A program made the translations under genes and the position numbers. Source: a virus. Taken from it: 41,471 nucleotides of DNA. Shown here piece after piece: positions 31,697 through 38,584 of this stretch (positions are counted from its first letter, which is position 1; each line of letters starts with the position of its first letter). The notes under the pieces are model-generated. The model was not told the origin of the DNA, searched no databases, and saw nothing but the letters and a program-made list of their open reading frames with translations. The DNA is taken from IMG/VR virus record IMGVR_UViG_3300023222_000391, positions 1 through 41,471 of that record; one strand, given 5' to 3'.

Positions 31697-31796
31697 ATGT
31701 ACCACTCACTGCGGGCGAAGGACAGACACTGGCGGAGTATGCAGGGAATGTGTCAAGTTTATCCTATACCATATGGGCAGGAGAACAGCAAATTGA
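31686..31796 (+). CDS. Zinc-binding peptide, 36 aa
   Basis: The ATG is inside the end of the methylase gene. Cysteines at 5, 9, 19 and 22 (CTTHC, CREC) form a zinc site. The stop TGA overlaps the TTG start of the next gene. The longer frame from 31697 in another phase has no such pattern in its first third. Confidence 0.55.
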   Translation: MYPECTTHCGRRTDTGGVCRECVKFILYHMGRRTAN

Positions 31797-31918
31797 CAGA
31801 ATGTAATCATAAATGGGAACCAAGGAAATTTCAACACAGAAGATGTAAACGATGTTATTTGGAACAGAAATGGGATAATCAAGATTGGGACATAGAATGG
31901 AAGGGGATAGATAATTGA
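31793..31918 (+). CDS. Zinc-binding peptide, 41 aa
   Basis: TTG start in TTGA overlap with the previous stop. ECNHKWEPRKFQHRRCKRCY has C-H...CxxC ligands; the C-terminus is Trp/Asp-rich. This TTG fits the coupling, whereas the upstream ATG of the same frame does not. Confidence 0.55.
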   Translation: MTECNHKWEPRKFQHRRCKRCYLEQKWDNQDWDIEWKGIDN

Positions 31919-32007
31919 GACCCTGTCCTAATTGTGGCGAGGATATTGATTCGCATTCGGAGGGAAAGAGTCGTAATTGCCTAATCAAACTATCGGAGGA
32001 GAAATGA
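31915..32007 (+). CDS. Zinc-knuckle peptide, 30 aa
   Basis: TTG start in TTGA overlap; CPNCGED is a clear zinc knuckle, followed by an acidic middle with one more Cys (RNCLIKLSEEK). The stop overlaps the next ATG. Confidence 0.5.
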   Translation: MRPCPNCGEDIDSHSEGKSRNCLIKLSEEK

Positions 32008-32432
32008 AACTAACAGAAGAAGAAATCGAACTAAATGATATGGAAGGCTATGAGGGGATATGGATCCCGTATCGTTATGATGGAAGAATACTTGATGGAG
32101 ATTCAGATGAATCTAAGAAAAGAGTTCAAGTTGCTATTAAATGGGCAAAACAACTCAAAGCTCAGATCCTATCCAACCAAGACAATGCCGAGAAATGGAA
32201 TGAATTACAATTAGGTATCTCTCAAATGAAATCAACAGATCATATGGCTACTACAATAGGAGAATATTTTGCAAAGGTCCTAAATGAAAACCAACAACTG
32301 AAAGAGATAGTAGAGAAATTAAAAGAAACATACCTAAAATGTAAAGAAAGGGAAGACGCTGGAGAATTGTTACGTTCTGGGATTACTTTTCAACAACTCA
32401 AAGAAATCCTATCACAAAAGGAGAAAAATTGA
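32004..32432 (+). CDS. Hypothetical helical protein, 142 aa
   Basis: Acidic and helical, with a long coiled-coil-like part (LNENQQLKEIVEKLKETYLK). It is one of the larger proteins of this region and has no cysteine motif. ATG 32004 is coupled to the upstream stop; an in-frame alternative start at 31977 would overlap further and is unlikely. Confidence 0.7.
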   Translation: MKLTEEEIELNDMEGYEGIWIPYRYDGRILDGDSDESKKRVQVAIKWAKQLKAQILSNQDNAEKWNELQLGISQMKSTDHMATTIGEYFAKVLNENQQLKEIVEKLKETYLKCKEREDAGELLRSGITFQQLKEILSQKEKN

Positions 32433-32509
32433 AGATCCTGTCAAATCTAATCATATTCTATCAGGGAAATACATACACATTGAGAGACATTGAGCAAGGA
32501 GAGAAATGA
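32429..32509 (+). CDS. Very small coupled ORF, 26 aa
   Basis: TTG start in TTGA overlap and an ATGA overlap with the methylase behind it. MKILSNLIIFYQGNTYTLRD has no motif. Its last bases (GACATTGAGCAAGGAG) are repeated near 32975. Confidence 0.4.
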   Translation: MKILSNLIIFYQGNTYTLRDIEQGEK

Positions 32510-32982
32510 TAATAGATTTATGTTGTGGCATCGGGAGGTTTAAAACACCGGACGAGGAAGTTGTCTCAATAGACATAGACCCCAAAACGAAACCGACAAT
32601 CTGTGCAGACATTAATCATCTGCCATTAAAGCCCAACATGAAAATCAGGTATGTTCACGCCTCCCCCACCTGCACTTATTTTTCAAAGGCCAGACGTTGG
32701 GGAACAGGCTGGAACCCAAAGGGAATAGGGGAATCCTTAAGACTTGTTGCCGCCTGTTATGACGCCTTTGCCTATCTGGGGGCTGAAAACTGTTCCTTGG
32801 AAAATCCTGCCGGAATTGAGGATATTCTGGGCCATAAAATAAAATTCAAGTATGACAAGTATGATATCAAAAATGCCACAACCAACATCTACCTGAACAA
32901 GAAGGCACAAAAACGAGCCGTCATACCACAAGATATACGTCAGGAAATGCTACTCCTGACAAACAGTGAAAACAGACATTGA
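32506..32982 (+). CDS. C5-like DNA methyltransferase, atypical, 158 aa
   Basis: DLCCGIGRF (4-12) is the SAM-binding motif and SIDIDPK the acidic strand. HASPTCTYFSKA (51-62) stands where PCQxFS of C5 methylases is expected, keeping the Cys (56) but with Thr in place of Pro. SLENPAG (97-103) replaces the ENV motif by ENP. The protein lacks most of the target-recognition domain. It could be a minimal DNA methylase or a related base-modifying enzyme. Confidence 0.65.
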   Translation: MIIDLCCGIGRFKTPDEEVVSIDIDPKTKPTICADINHLPLKPNMKIRYVHASPTCTYFSKARRWGTGWNPKGIGESLRLVAACYDAFAYLGAENCSLENPAGIEDILGHKIKFKYDKYDIKNATTNIYLNKKAQKRAVIPQDIRQEMLLLTNSENRH

Positions 32983-32997
32983 GCAAGGAGAAGAGAA

Positions 32998-33120
32998 ATG
33001 AGTAATATAAGGGTCAAATTTTTTGGTTTGCCTACAGGAGATTCAAGAGTTGAGATTCAAAAACAATGCAGTTGTCATTGTAAAAAATGGGAAACAATTT
33101 CATTGGAGTTTTTGAAATGA
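32998..33120 (+). CDS. Small Cys-containing protein, 40 aa
   Basis: ATG behind GGAGAAGAGAA (a purine-rich ribosome-binding-like stretch). QCSCHCKKW has three closely spaced cysteines and one histidine. The stop overlaps the next ATG. Confidence 0.5.
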   Translation: MSNIRVKFFGLPTGDSRVEIQKQCSCHCKKWETISLEFLK

Positions 33121-33374
33121 GTCTATTCGCCACTGGTGCAGACTATCTCAGAGAGAACCGTATAACCAGACCCTCTCACCCACCAAAGACCAAACTACCT
33201 ACCACTCACAAGACAAAAAAGAGAAAATGCTGGTGTGGCAAACCAGCCAAACAAAGGGACTGTGCCAAAATCCTAAGGAATCTGTGCGATAATCATTACG
33301 CCCAATGGCTGAAAGGAAATGACCTCACCAAATATGAGGCACATTACATAAGGGCAACACTATACAAGGGCTAG
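33117..33374 (+). CDS. Zinc-binding protein, 85 aa
   Basis: CWCGKPAKQRDC and LCDNHYAQW provide a C-x-C...C...C-x2-H pattern like small phage zinc proteins. It is basic in the middle. ATG 33117 is coupled by ATGA; the in-frame upstream ATG at 33087 lies inside the previous gene. Confidence 0.65.
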   Translation: MSLFATGADYLRENRITRPSHPPKTKLPTTHKTKKRKCWCGKPAKQRDCAKILRNLCDNHYAQWLKGNDLTKYEAHYIRATLYKG

Positions 33375-33380
33375 CAATGT

Positions 33381-33388
33381 TTAATTAG
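33381..33388 (+). promoter_or_regulatory. Second-class promoter of the Cdc48-N gene
   Basis: TTAATTAG lies 28 nt before ATG 33409. The surrounding AATGTTTAATTAGTTATACA matches the stretch before 27398 in 16 of its first 18 bases. Confidence 0.5.
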
Positions 33389-33408
33389 TTATACATGTAC
33401 CATACACT

Positions 33409-33951
33409 ATGAATACAACAATTTCAACAGTGATTGAAAGTGTCAAGGTGTATGAAGCCTATACAAGAGACGTTGGAAGAGGAGTTATCAGAATCGATTA
33501 TGACACTATGGACAAACTAGGATGCTCAACAGGGGATATTTTAGAAATTAAGGGTAAAAGAAGAACAGTTGCAAAATGTCTTCCATTATATCCATCTGAT
33601 GAATGCAAGAACATGTGTAGGTGTGACGGTATGACAAGAACCAATCTAGGTATAGCCATAGGAAATACAATAACAGTAAAGAAAATTATTCCACATTCTG
33701 CACAACAAATCCAGTACAATTTTGTAGAGAACACACTCCCGATTGATGATAGGTATCTTACAGACGCCTTTGAAAGCATTCCGTGCATGAAAGGAGATAT
33801 ACTTCTCATAGCATATTTTGGATCTAGAGTACCACTCAAAATATTATCGACTAAACCAAAAGGTTGTGTAGTCATAACCACAAATACTATTTTCAATTCA
33901 AAACCTGATTTAAACAAAGTTATCTGTCCTACTTGTGGGCAGGAGGTTTGA
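33409..33951 (+). CDS. Stand-alone Cdc48/VAT N-domain with zinc knuckle, 180 aa
   Basis: Residues 11-92 (VKVYEAYTRDVGRGVIRI, GDILEIKGKRRTVAK, RTNLGIAIGNTITVKK) match the double-psi beta-barrel of archaeal Cdc48/VAT. Residues about 105-162 (GDILLIAYFGSRVPLKIL, TKPKGCVVITTNT) match its second, clam-like subdomain. The protein then ends in VICPTCGQEV, a CPxC knuckle, instead of the linker and two AAA ATPase domains. In cellular Cdc48 this domain recruits adaptors and substrates for unfolding. A viral copy without ATPase could compete for, or redirect, host adaptors (inference). It has its own promoter. Confidence 0.9.
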   Translation: MNTTISTVIESVKVYEAYTRDVGRGVIRIDYDTMDKLGCSTGDILEIKGKRRTVAKCLPLYPSDECKNMCRCDGMTRTNLGIAIGNTITVKKIIPHSAQQIQYNFVENTLPIDDRYLTDAFESIPCMKGDILLIAYFGSRVPLKILSTKPKGCVVITTNTIFNSKPDLNKVICPTCGQEV

Positions 33952-33954
33952 CAA

Positions 33955-34149
33955 ATGACTGAAGCTACAAAACTCATATCTGATCTGCTTGGAGATGGTG
34001 TGACTAGTAGAAGAATAATACTAGACACGATGGAAACTGACTTGGAGTGCGGCCGTAAAAACGCAGAAGACATAATGAAAATGTATCGAAGGATTCTGGT
34101 GTTAGACGTCTCAACACTGTCAGATAGAACACAGAGGAAATTGAAATGA
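33955..34149 (+). CDS. Small helical protein behind the Cdc48-N gene, 64 aa
   Basis: It begins 3 nt after the Cdc48-N stop, so it is co-expressed and may be a partner. All-helical (EATKLISDLLGDGVTSRRII, RKNAEDIMKMYRRILVLD), perhaps a three-helix bundle. The stop overlaps the next ATG. Confidence 0.65.
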   Translation: MTEATKLISDLLGDGVTSRRIILDTMETDLECGRKNAEDIMKMYRRILVLDVSTLSDRTQRKLK

Positions 34150-34274
34150 TTGACTTGATGGGGATTTACACTATTACAATAATCATCCTTTGGGGTGGTA
34201 TGATCTTGTGGAAATTGGAGAACATACAAAAAAAACTAGATATGATAAAAGGAGTAAAGGATAATGACATGTGA
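34146..34274 (+). CDS. Small membrane protein with coiled-coil tail, 42 aa
   Basis: Membrane segment IYTITIIILWGGMILWKL (7-24), then a charged helix (ENIQKKLDMIKGVKDND). Overlaps both neighbours. Confidence 0.55.
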   Translation: MIDLMGIYTITIIILWGGMILWKLENIQKKLDMIKGVKDNDM

Positions 34275-34470
34275 TCGTAAACACTCTAAATTCTACTGGG
34301 TAACCATACGAGTCCTAAAAAAGAACGGAATAGGAACCAAGAAGAAAAAGTTCTGTGACCATATTGAAGGATATTCCATGAGCGGAAACCCTGCAATACT
34401 TTTCTGTGGCGACATCCCAATAGGAGAGGAATTGCCAAAATCATACCAGCCACTGGGAGGATTAAATTGA
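34264..34470 (+). CDS. Hypothetical protein, 68 aa
   Basis: Starts inside the previous gene. Basic N-terminal half (RVLKKNGIGTKKKKFCDHIE) with Cys at 3, 31 and 48; no clear zinc pattern. Function unknown. Confidence 0.6.
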   Translation: MTCDRKHSKFYWVTIRVLKKNGIGTKKKKFCDHIEGYSMSGNPAILFCGDIPIGEELPKSYQPLGGLN

Positions 34471-34471
34471 G

Positions 34472-34654
34472 ATGACCGATAAAGTAAATCTAACTGTATT
34501 TTGCAAGTTTATTGACTGTCCATTTCAAATTGATTGGCGTGAAACAACCAAAAAAGAAGCCTTGAAGTTTTTTCGAGATTTTAATGAGAAACACTATGAA
34601 TCTATGCAATGCATTCATGACTATGGAATTACAATAAAGGAGATAGACAATTGA
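34472..34654 (+). CDS. Small protein with a Cys pair, 60 aa
   Basis: FCKFIDCPFQIDWRETTKKEALKFF... has C-x4-C followed by a helix and later C-x-H; this could be a compact zinc finger of the form C-x4-C...C-x2-D. The stop overlaps the TTG start of the next gene. Confidence 0.6.
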   Translation: MTDKVNLTVFCKFIDCPFQIDWRETTKKEALKFFRDFNEKHYESMQCIHDYGITIKEIDN

Positions 34655-34902
34655 ATTATCCTGTCTGTGCAAGGTGCGGCCAGCCTGAATCACCAAGACA
34701 TCCACACAAAAAGAAAGAATGGAACTGCCCCCAATGCAACAGCATTTATCCGCCCAAATCATATGCATGCCCTGAATGCAATGCCAAGTTTGACACCAAT
34801 TATAATCTAATCAAAAACAAAGAGTGGGATCGACCCTCAGGAGATATGAGCATGGGTGATGAGTTCAGCAAGGGCGACGACACCACAAGGAGAAAAAAAT
34901 GA
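34651..34902 (+). CDS. Triple zinc-knuckle protein, 83 aa
   Basis: TTG start in TTGA overlap. CARCG (6-10), CPQCN (30-34) and CPECN (44-48) are three CxxC knuckles, enough for one complete ribbon plus an extra half. The C-terminus is acidic and Gly/Met-rich. It resembles ribosomal or transcription zinc-ribbon modules; probably binds nucleic acid. Confidence 0.65.
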   Translation: MNYPVCARCGQPESPRHPHKKKEWNCPQCNSIYPPKSYACPECNAKFDTNYNLIKNKEWDRPSGDMSMGDEFSKGDDTTRRKK

Positions 34903-35039
34903 TTAGAACTGAAGACTCTTTAAATTGTCCATGTAATGGAATTTACAAATGTGGACTTCATTCTCTTTATGTGATACCAAAATACAGGACCTCGCCACGT
35001 CAAATACTCAATGAACTTCTTGAGGAGTATAACTCATGA
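34899..35039 (+). CDS. Small Cys-rich protein, 46 aa
   Basis: NCPCNGIYKCGLH gives cysteines at 10, 12 and 18 and a His at 21 for one metal site. A helical end follows. ATGA coupling on both sides. Confidence 0.55.
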   Translation: MIRTEDSLNCPCNGIYKCGLHSLYVIPKYRTSPRQILNELLEEYNS

Positions 35040-35149
35040 GACACCCCTGCACAAAATGCCTGAAATCATTTGAAACAAAACAGGATAGGGACACTCACTG
35101 GAATCTGATCCACTGGAAAGATGTACAATGGGAGGCCGTTGACTCTTGA
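35036..35149 (+). CDS. Small zinc-finger-like protein, 37 aa
   Basis: HPCTKCLKSFETKQDRDTHW has CxxC and a downstream His in C2H2-like spacing, with a second His (LIHW). Coupled on both sides, with the next start being TTG. Confidence 0.55.
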   Translation: MRHPCTKCLKSFETKQDRDTHWNLIHWKDVQWEAVDS

Positions 35150-35622
35150 CCGACCTTGTAAACCAACTAAAAATTAGGTATAAAATTCACATTCATCGTT
35201 ACCCTGATGATAAAAAACAAAAGAACAGAACCAGCATTGTAACTGCTTGGAAAGCAAAAAACAGTAAATATGTTGAGAATCAATGGGACTTTTGTTGTGA
35301 TTCATTTGAACAAGCGATAAGTTATGGATATATTGTAATTGTTACAGACAAAAACAATTTTTACCATATCAAATACGATGAGAGAAAGGAAGAGCTCAAG
35401 CAACCTGTGGTTTGTCTAAGAACATTCGATGAACAAAGTGGTAGTCGAGACTGGGATGAGGCTCTAGATGAGTGGAATCTACCAATTCAAAACTGTCCTT
35501 TCTGTACTGCAAAAATTGAAACTGAATTAGTCGAGAAAAAAAAGATCACACATACATGCAAGAAAGTTCAGAAAACATACGAATCTTGTGAAGATGAAAC
35601 AACAGAGGAGATCATTAAATGA
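35146..35622 (+). CDS. Hypothetical protein with C-terminal zinc ribbon, 158 aa
   Basis: TTG start in TTGA overlap. Residues 1-105 form an alpha/beta domain of unknown type with FCCDSFEQAISYGYIVIVTD. NCPFCTAKIETELVEKKKIT followed by HTCKKV... gives a C-terminal zinc ribbon. It is the largest zinc protein of the chain. Function unknown. Confidence 0.65.
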   Translation: MTDLVNQLKIRYKIHIHRYPDDKKQKNRTSIVTAWKAKNSKYVENQWDFCCDSFEQAISYGYIVIVTDKNNFYHIKYDERKEELKQPVVCLRTFDEQSGSRDWDEALDEWNLPIQNCPFCTAKIETELVEKKKITHTCKKVQKTYESCEDETTEEIIK

Positions 35623-35753
35623 CTAGAACAACAACAATAGACATCCCTTTTGGAATACTGAGAATCATCACTATACATCCTACAGTACCTTATGGTTATG
35701 CAGAGAAAGGAGTGAAAAGGTACAGGCTGTTTGGGAAATGGTGGATTAAATGA
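35619..35753 (+). CDS. Small basic protein, 44 aa
   Basis: ATGA coupling at both ends. The product has a beta-like start (TTTIDIPFGILRIITIH) and a basic aromatic end (RYRLFGKWWIK). No motif. Confidence 0.5.
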   Translation: MTRTTTIDIPFGILRIITIHPTVPYGYAEKGVKRYRLFGKWWIK

Positions 35754-35890
35754 CAGAACAACCAAAGCGTGACGTGATGAATGATTTTTTTGAATTAATG
35801 AAACATGGTAGATATTGTGAAAGATGTTTACAGACTATGTCTAATTGTTTGAATACGATTGCAATGCATAAGAGGGCCACTGATGTCTAA
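35750..35890 (+). CDS. Small Cys-containing protein, 46 aa
   Basis: GRYCERCLQTMSNCLNTIAM carries CxxC and a third Cys, followed by His. ATGA coupling at the start. Its end overlaps the next start. Confidence 0.5.
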   Translation: MTEQPKRDVMNDFFELMKHGRYCERCLQTMSNCLNTIAMHKRATDV

Positions 35891-35993
35891 ATTACATTCT
35901 AATCAAACGGTTAGACAGCACGTAATTGATTGGGCTGAACATATCCCATTAAAACAACTTCAAGACCACATAACCGAAAGGATCCAGAAATGA
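35883..35993 (+). CDS. Small helical protein, 36 aa
   Basis: Overlaps the previous gene by 8 nt. MSKLHSNQTVRQHVIDWAEH is probably helical. The segment coding KLHSNQTV is nearly identical in DNA to the minus-strand stretch at 25976-26002. Confidence 0.5.
   Translation: MSKLHSNQTVRQHVIDWAEHIPLKQLQDHITERIQK
35887..35913 (+). repeat. 27-bp dispersed repeat, plus-strand copy
   Basis: One mismatch to the reverse complement of 25976-26002, in the same reading frame in both genes. Confidence 0.8.
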
Positions 35994-36077
35994 CACTTGA
36001 GGTATAACGTAATCTACTCATCTAGTCAAAACAATATAACCCATTAACTAATAACACCAACTACTACCACAACACAC

Positions 36078-36182
36078 ATGAGCAAGTATGTGAAGTGCAA
36101 GTGTGGTCATAAGTGGTATACTGAGAGTACGCTTGCGACATTAAGGTGCTCACAATGTAACAGGAGGGTTAATGTTGAATAA
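36078..36182 (+). CDS. Zinc-ribbon peptide, 34 aa
   Basis: VKCKCGHKW and LRCSQCNRR form a compact four-Cys ribbon. It follows an 84-nt A/T-rich gap that should hold its promoter, and its end overlaps the secreted-protein gene by 11 nt. Confidence 0.65.
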   Translation: MSKYVKCKCGHKWYTESTLATLRCSQCNRRVNVE

Positions 36183-37191
36183 ACTACTAATCCCAATATT
36201 TGCCATCTTAATTATAGGAGTGTCTGCTGCCCATGCACAGACCTTGCCATTGCCACTATTACCCGTAGAGGATGTGACTGGCGTTAACATTTATGCAAAA
36301 TACCAGTCAGATAATCGATACACAATCCACATTGAAGTACAATATCAGACAAATTCAGAACGAGACGTGCCAGAATATATCTACACCTTGTCCACTGACG
36401 GCAGTCAAATTATTAAAATCCCAATCAAAGAGGGATTCATAAAAGCCAATACGCCTTATGTTGTACCATCCCTTGAGGATATAGACAAAGAAGAGGCAAA
36501 ACAAATCGCAATACATGAAAAAATAGAACAAAAGAGAATTGTACTGGAAGATGAGAAAACAAACGCATACCAGTCTCTTAGAAAATGTCTGGAGGAATTC
36601 AAAGAAGAGCAGCCTGTAAGATTTGCAGCATTTGAGAGAACAGCCGCATTGCAAGAATTCACAATACCGGATGAAGAGCCAACAGCAAGCAACCTGAGTG
36701 CATTCGAACTGGATGGCCAGCTAAAGACCCAGGCATGTAAAACCTTGAAACAATATCCCTGGATTGGATTCTATGAGGCAAACAAGATAATTGATGATAT
36801 CCCAATCCGTTCCCTGGATGATTCAGATTCACCATACACTATCCCTGTAACAGAAGAAGCCATCCAAGCTGAAGCCGTAAGAGCCGAAGAACTTGACAAA
36901 TATTGGCATGACCCATACGGTGCCCTTGAGGGAGAAAACAGAGGAGCACCATATTCTGGTGAATCAAAAGGCGAACTCTGTCAAAAAGTACCTTGGCAAT
37001 TCTATGCTGATGAAAAAGTCTGCCCATTAAAAGACAAAATTGCCCTGGATAAAGAACCAGTAGTAGACCAAATAGCATTGGCACAAGAAATCCAGTGCAG
37101 ACTATACATGCCAGCTGTAAACTCTGCTGACTATCACCCAGAGAAGATTCCAAACTTTCTGAGTCACTGTCCACTGGAAGGATTTGATTGA
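36172..37191 (+). CDS. Secreted protein, 339 aa
   Basis: A signal peptide (LLIPIFAILIIGVSAAHAQ) with a probable cleavage after AHA. The mature protein has a beta-rich start (YAKYQSDNRYTIHIEVQYQT), a helical middle (EEAKQIAIHEKIEQKRIVLE) and six cysteines spread over the C-terminal half that could form disulphides. It opens the surface module. No family recognised. Confidence 0.75.
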   Translation: MLNKLLIPIFAILIIGVSAAHAQTLPLPLLPVEDVTGVNIYAKYQSDNRYTIHIEVQYQTNSERDVPEYIYTLSTDGSQIIKIPIKEGFIKANTPYVVPSLEDIDKEEAKQIAIHEKIEQKRIVLEDEKTNAYQSLRKCLEEFKEEQPVRFAAFERTAALQEFTIPDEEPTASNLSAFELDGQLKTQACKTLKQYPWIGFYEANKIIDDIPIRSLDDSDSPYTIPVTEEAIQAEAVRAEELDKYWHDPYGALEGENRGAPYSGESKGELCQKVPWQFYADEKVCPLKDKIALDKEPVVDQIALAQEIQCRLYMPAVNSADYHPEKIPNFLSHCPLEGFD

Positions 37192-37505
37192 TATCAGAAA
37201 CCATACTATTTGGTATGCTGATATTGTTTTCCCAGCCAATATACATGGATGAGGCAGGACAACAAGAAAAGATGTTACACATAGTCGATAAGATCTGCGA
37301 TGATACAGGGGAATGCTCAGAGGATGAAGTTGGATTGGCTACTAGTAAAGAGATGTGGATAGCACAGGGACACTTTGGCAATACCCACACCGCCCAACTA
37401 TCGCAGTCTATTGGATGTACTACATTCCTACACGAGAGATATCATATTATACATGGGGACTGGTATCATGAAATAATGCCACATGGATGCGAGGGTGTAT
37501 GGTAA
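37188..37505 (+). CDS. Small secreted protein with HExxH motif, 105 aa
   Basis: TTG start overlapping the previous stop. A hydrophobic N-terminus (ETILFGMLILFSQPIY) acts as signal or anchor. TTFLHERYHIIHGDWYHE contains HERYH (82-86), the HExxH zinc-protease signature, followed by further His residues at 89 and 94 and an even pattern of cysteines. If active it would be a minimal extracellular metallopeptidase, possibly used against the host S-layer; HExxH occurs by chance too, so this is tentative. Confidence 0.6.
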   Translation: MISETILFGMLILFSQPIYMDEAGQQEKMLHIVDKICDDTGECSEDEVGLATSKEMWIAQGHFGNTHTAQLSQSIGCTTFLHERYHIIHGDWYHEIMPHGCEGVW

Positions 37506-38143
37506 TGATAGACAAGGTAACATTTGGAATAGCCCTAATTGCAATAATCTTATCAGCAGGTACGCTAGTAAACATGGCAATTGATAATGATACTAACCCA
37601 CAAACAGAACAAACCCTAATCGAACTAAAAACAGCAGATGAGGAACTATGGAAACAGTTTGGAATAAACTTTGACCAGTATTATCAGACACATATGAACT
37701 TGGAAGACCAGATTGAAACTACGGAACAATCCCAAAACAGTATTATCTCTCAGTTGGAAGATATACAATCTCAAGTAACTGAGCTGCAAGCTGCAACCAA
37801 GACCCTAAGCAAGAACCAGATAGACATACCTGAAACAACAGAAACCAAGAGATCATTCTACCTATATGTAACTGACTCGTCTCAAAACATAAAGAATACT
37901 TTCGGAATAAACGAAGCAGTTTACTTTACTGGAAGAGCTGATGATACAACACACAGCTCGGTAACTTACAAAATATTCGCACCAAACCAAGCAGACGCAA
38001 TATACACATCAACTGTAGGTATCCCAGCTGAGGGAACATTCTCAATAGCATGGATAATCCCATCTGATGCAGTAGATGGCACCTACACCTTACAAATGTG
38101 TGAACCAAGGTGGTGTGACTCTATAACGTTTAAGGTAGAGTAA
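37505..38143 (+). CDS. TM-coiled-coil-Ig-like surface protein A, 212 aa
   Basis: A membrane segment (TFGIALIAIILSAGTLVNMA), a long coiled coil (residues about 35-105, SQLEDIQSQVTELQAATKTL), then a beta domain (YLYVTDSSQNIKNTFGINEA...) of the thaumarchaeal Ig-like type ending in CEPRWCDSITFKVE. The plan is repeated by the gene at 39483. ATG 37505 is coupled to the previous stop; an in-frame ATG at 37487 would overlap. Confidence 0.75.
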   Translation: MIDKVTFGIALIAIILSAGTLVNMAIDNDTNPQTEQTLIELKTADEELWKQFGINFDQYYQTHMNLEDQIETTEQSQNSIISQLEDIQSQVTELQAATKTLSKNQIDIPETTETKRSFYLYVTDSSQNIKNTFGINEAVYFTGRADDTTHSSVTYKIFAPNQADAIYTSTVGIPAEGTFSIAWIIPSDAVDGTYTLQMCEPRWCDSITFKVE

Positions 38144-38376
38144 TGAAACTAACAGAAAAATCCTTGATAGATCATAATCTGTCAGAAAATAATGTGTGCT
38201 GTCCTCTGTCAAGAGAACAAATAAGACAAATTCTAAAGAATCAAGAGATAGTAGAGAAAATAGAAAAATTAGTTAAGGATAATGATGGAACTTTCAAGTT
38301 TACAGAAGAAGGTGCAGACGTATTAAGATGTTGGGTTAAACTCACAAGACTCCTAGCAACAAAGGAGAAGAAATGA
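38143..38376 (+). CDS. Hypothetical protein, 77 aa
   Basis: Coupled to protein A (TAATG). Helical, with VCCPLSREQIRQILKNQEIV and GADVLRCWVKLTRLLATKEK; two adjacent cysteines. Function unknown. Confidence 0.65.
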   Translation: MKLTEKSLIDHNLSENNVCCPLSREQIRQILKNQEIVEKIEKLVKDNDGTFKFTEEGADVLRCWVKLTRLLATKEKK

Positions 38377-38480
38377 AACTAGAACTAAACACAGAATCAC
38401 TCCTAGGAGGCTTTATCCTTGGACTTATCTTTGCGGGAATTGCACTGGTATCTATGGGGTGTAAAGGACTGCAGATATGA
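38373..38480 (+). CDS. Small membrane protein, 35 aa
   Basis: Residues 9-29 (SLLGGFILGLIFAGIALVSM) form a membrane segment followed by GC. The context LVSMGC is not a classic lipobox. ATGA coupling on both sides. Confidence 0.55.
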   Translation: MKLELNTESLLGGFILGLIFAGIALVSMGCKGLQI

Positions 38481-38584
38481 GTTGGTACGATCCTCAACAG
38501 CACCATACCAAACTGGAATACCTCATTGTCAGTTTCGCCCTTGGAGTCGGCGTGACACTAATTACATTATTAATTGTACCATGA
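38477..38584 (+). CDS. Small membrane protein, 35 aa
   Basis: Polar start (MSWYDPQQHHTKLE) then a membrane segment (YLIVSFALGVGVTLITLLIV). Paired with the preceding membrane peptide; they could form a holin-like pair. Confidence 0.55.
   Translation: MSWYDPQQHHTKLEYLIVSFALGVGVTLITLLIVP

Noticed and set aside
33498-34229. 243-codon minus-strand frame
   Set aside because: Antisense to the Cdc48-N gene and its neighbour, whose homology is clear.
36839-37390. 183-codon minus-strand frame
   Set aside because: Antisense to two secreted-protein genes with signal peptides; its own sequence is low-complexity Leu/Cys.
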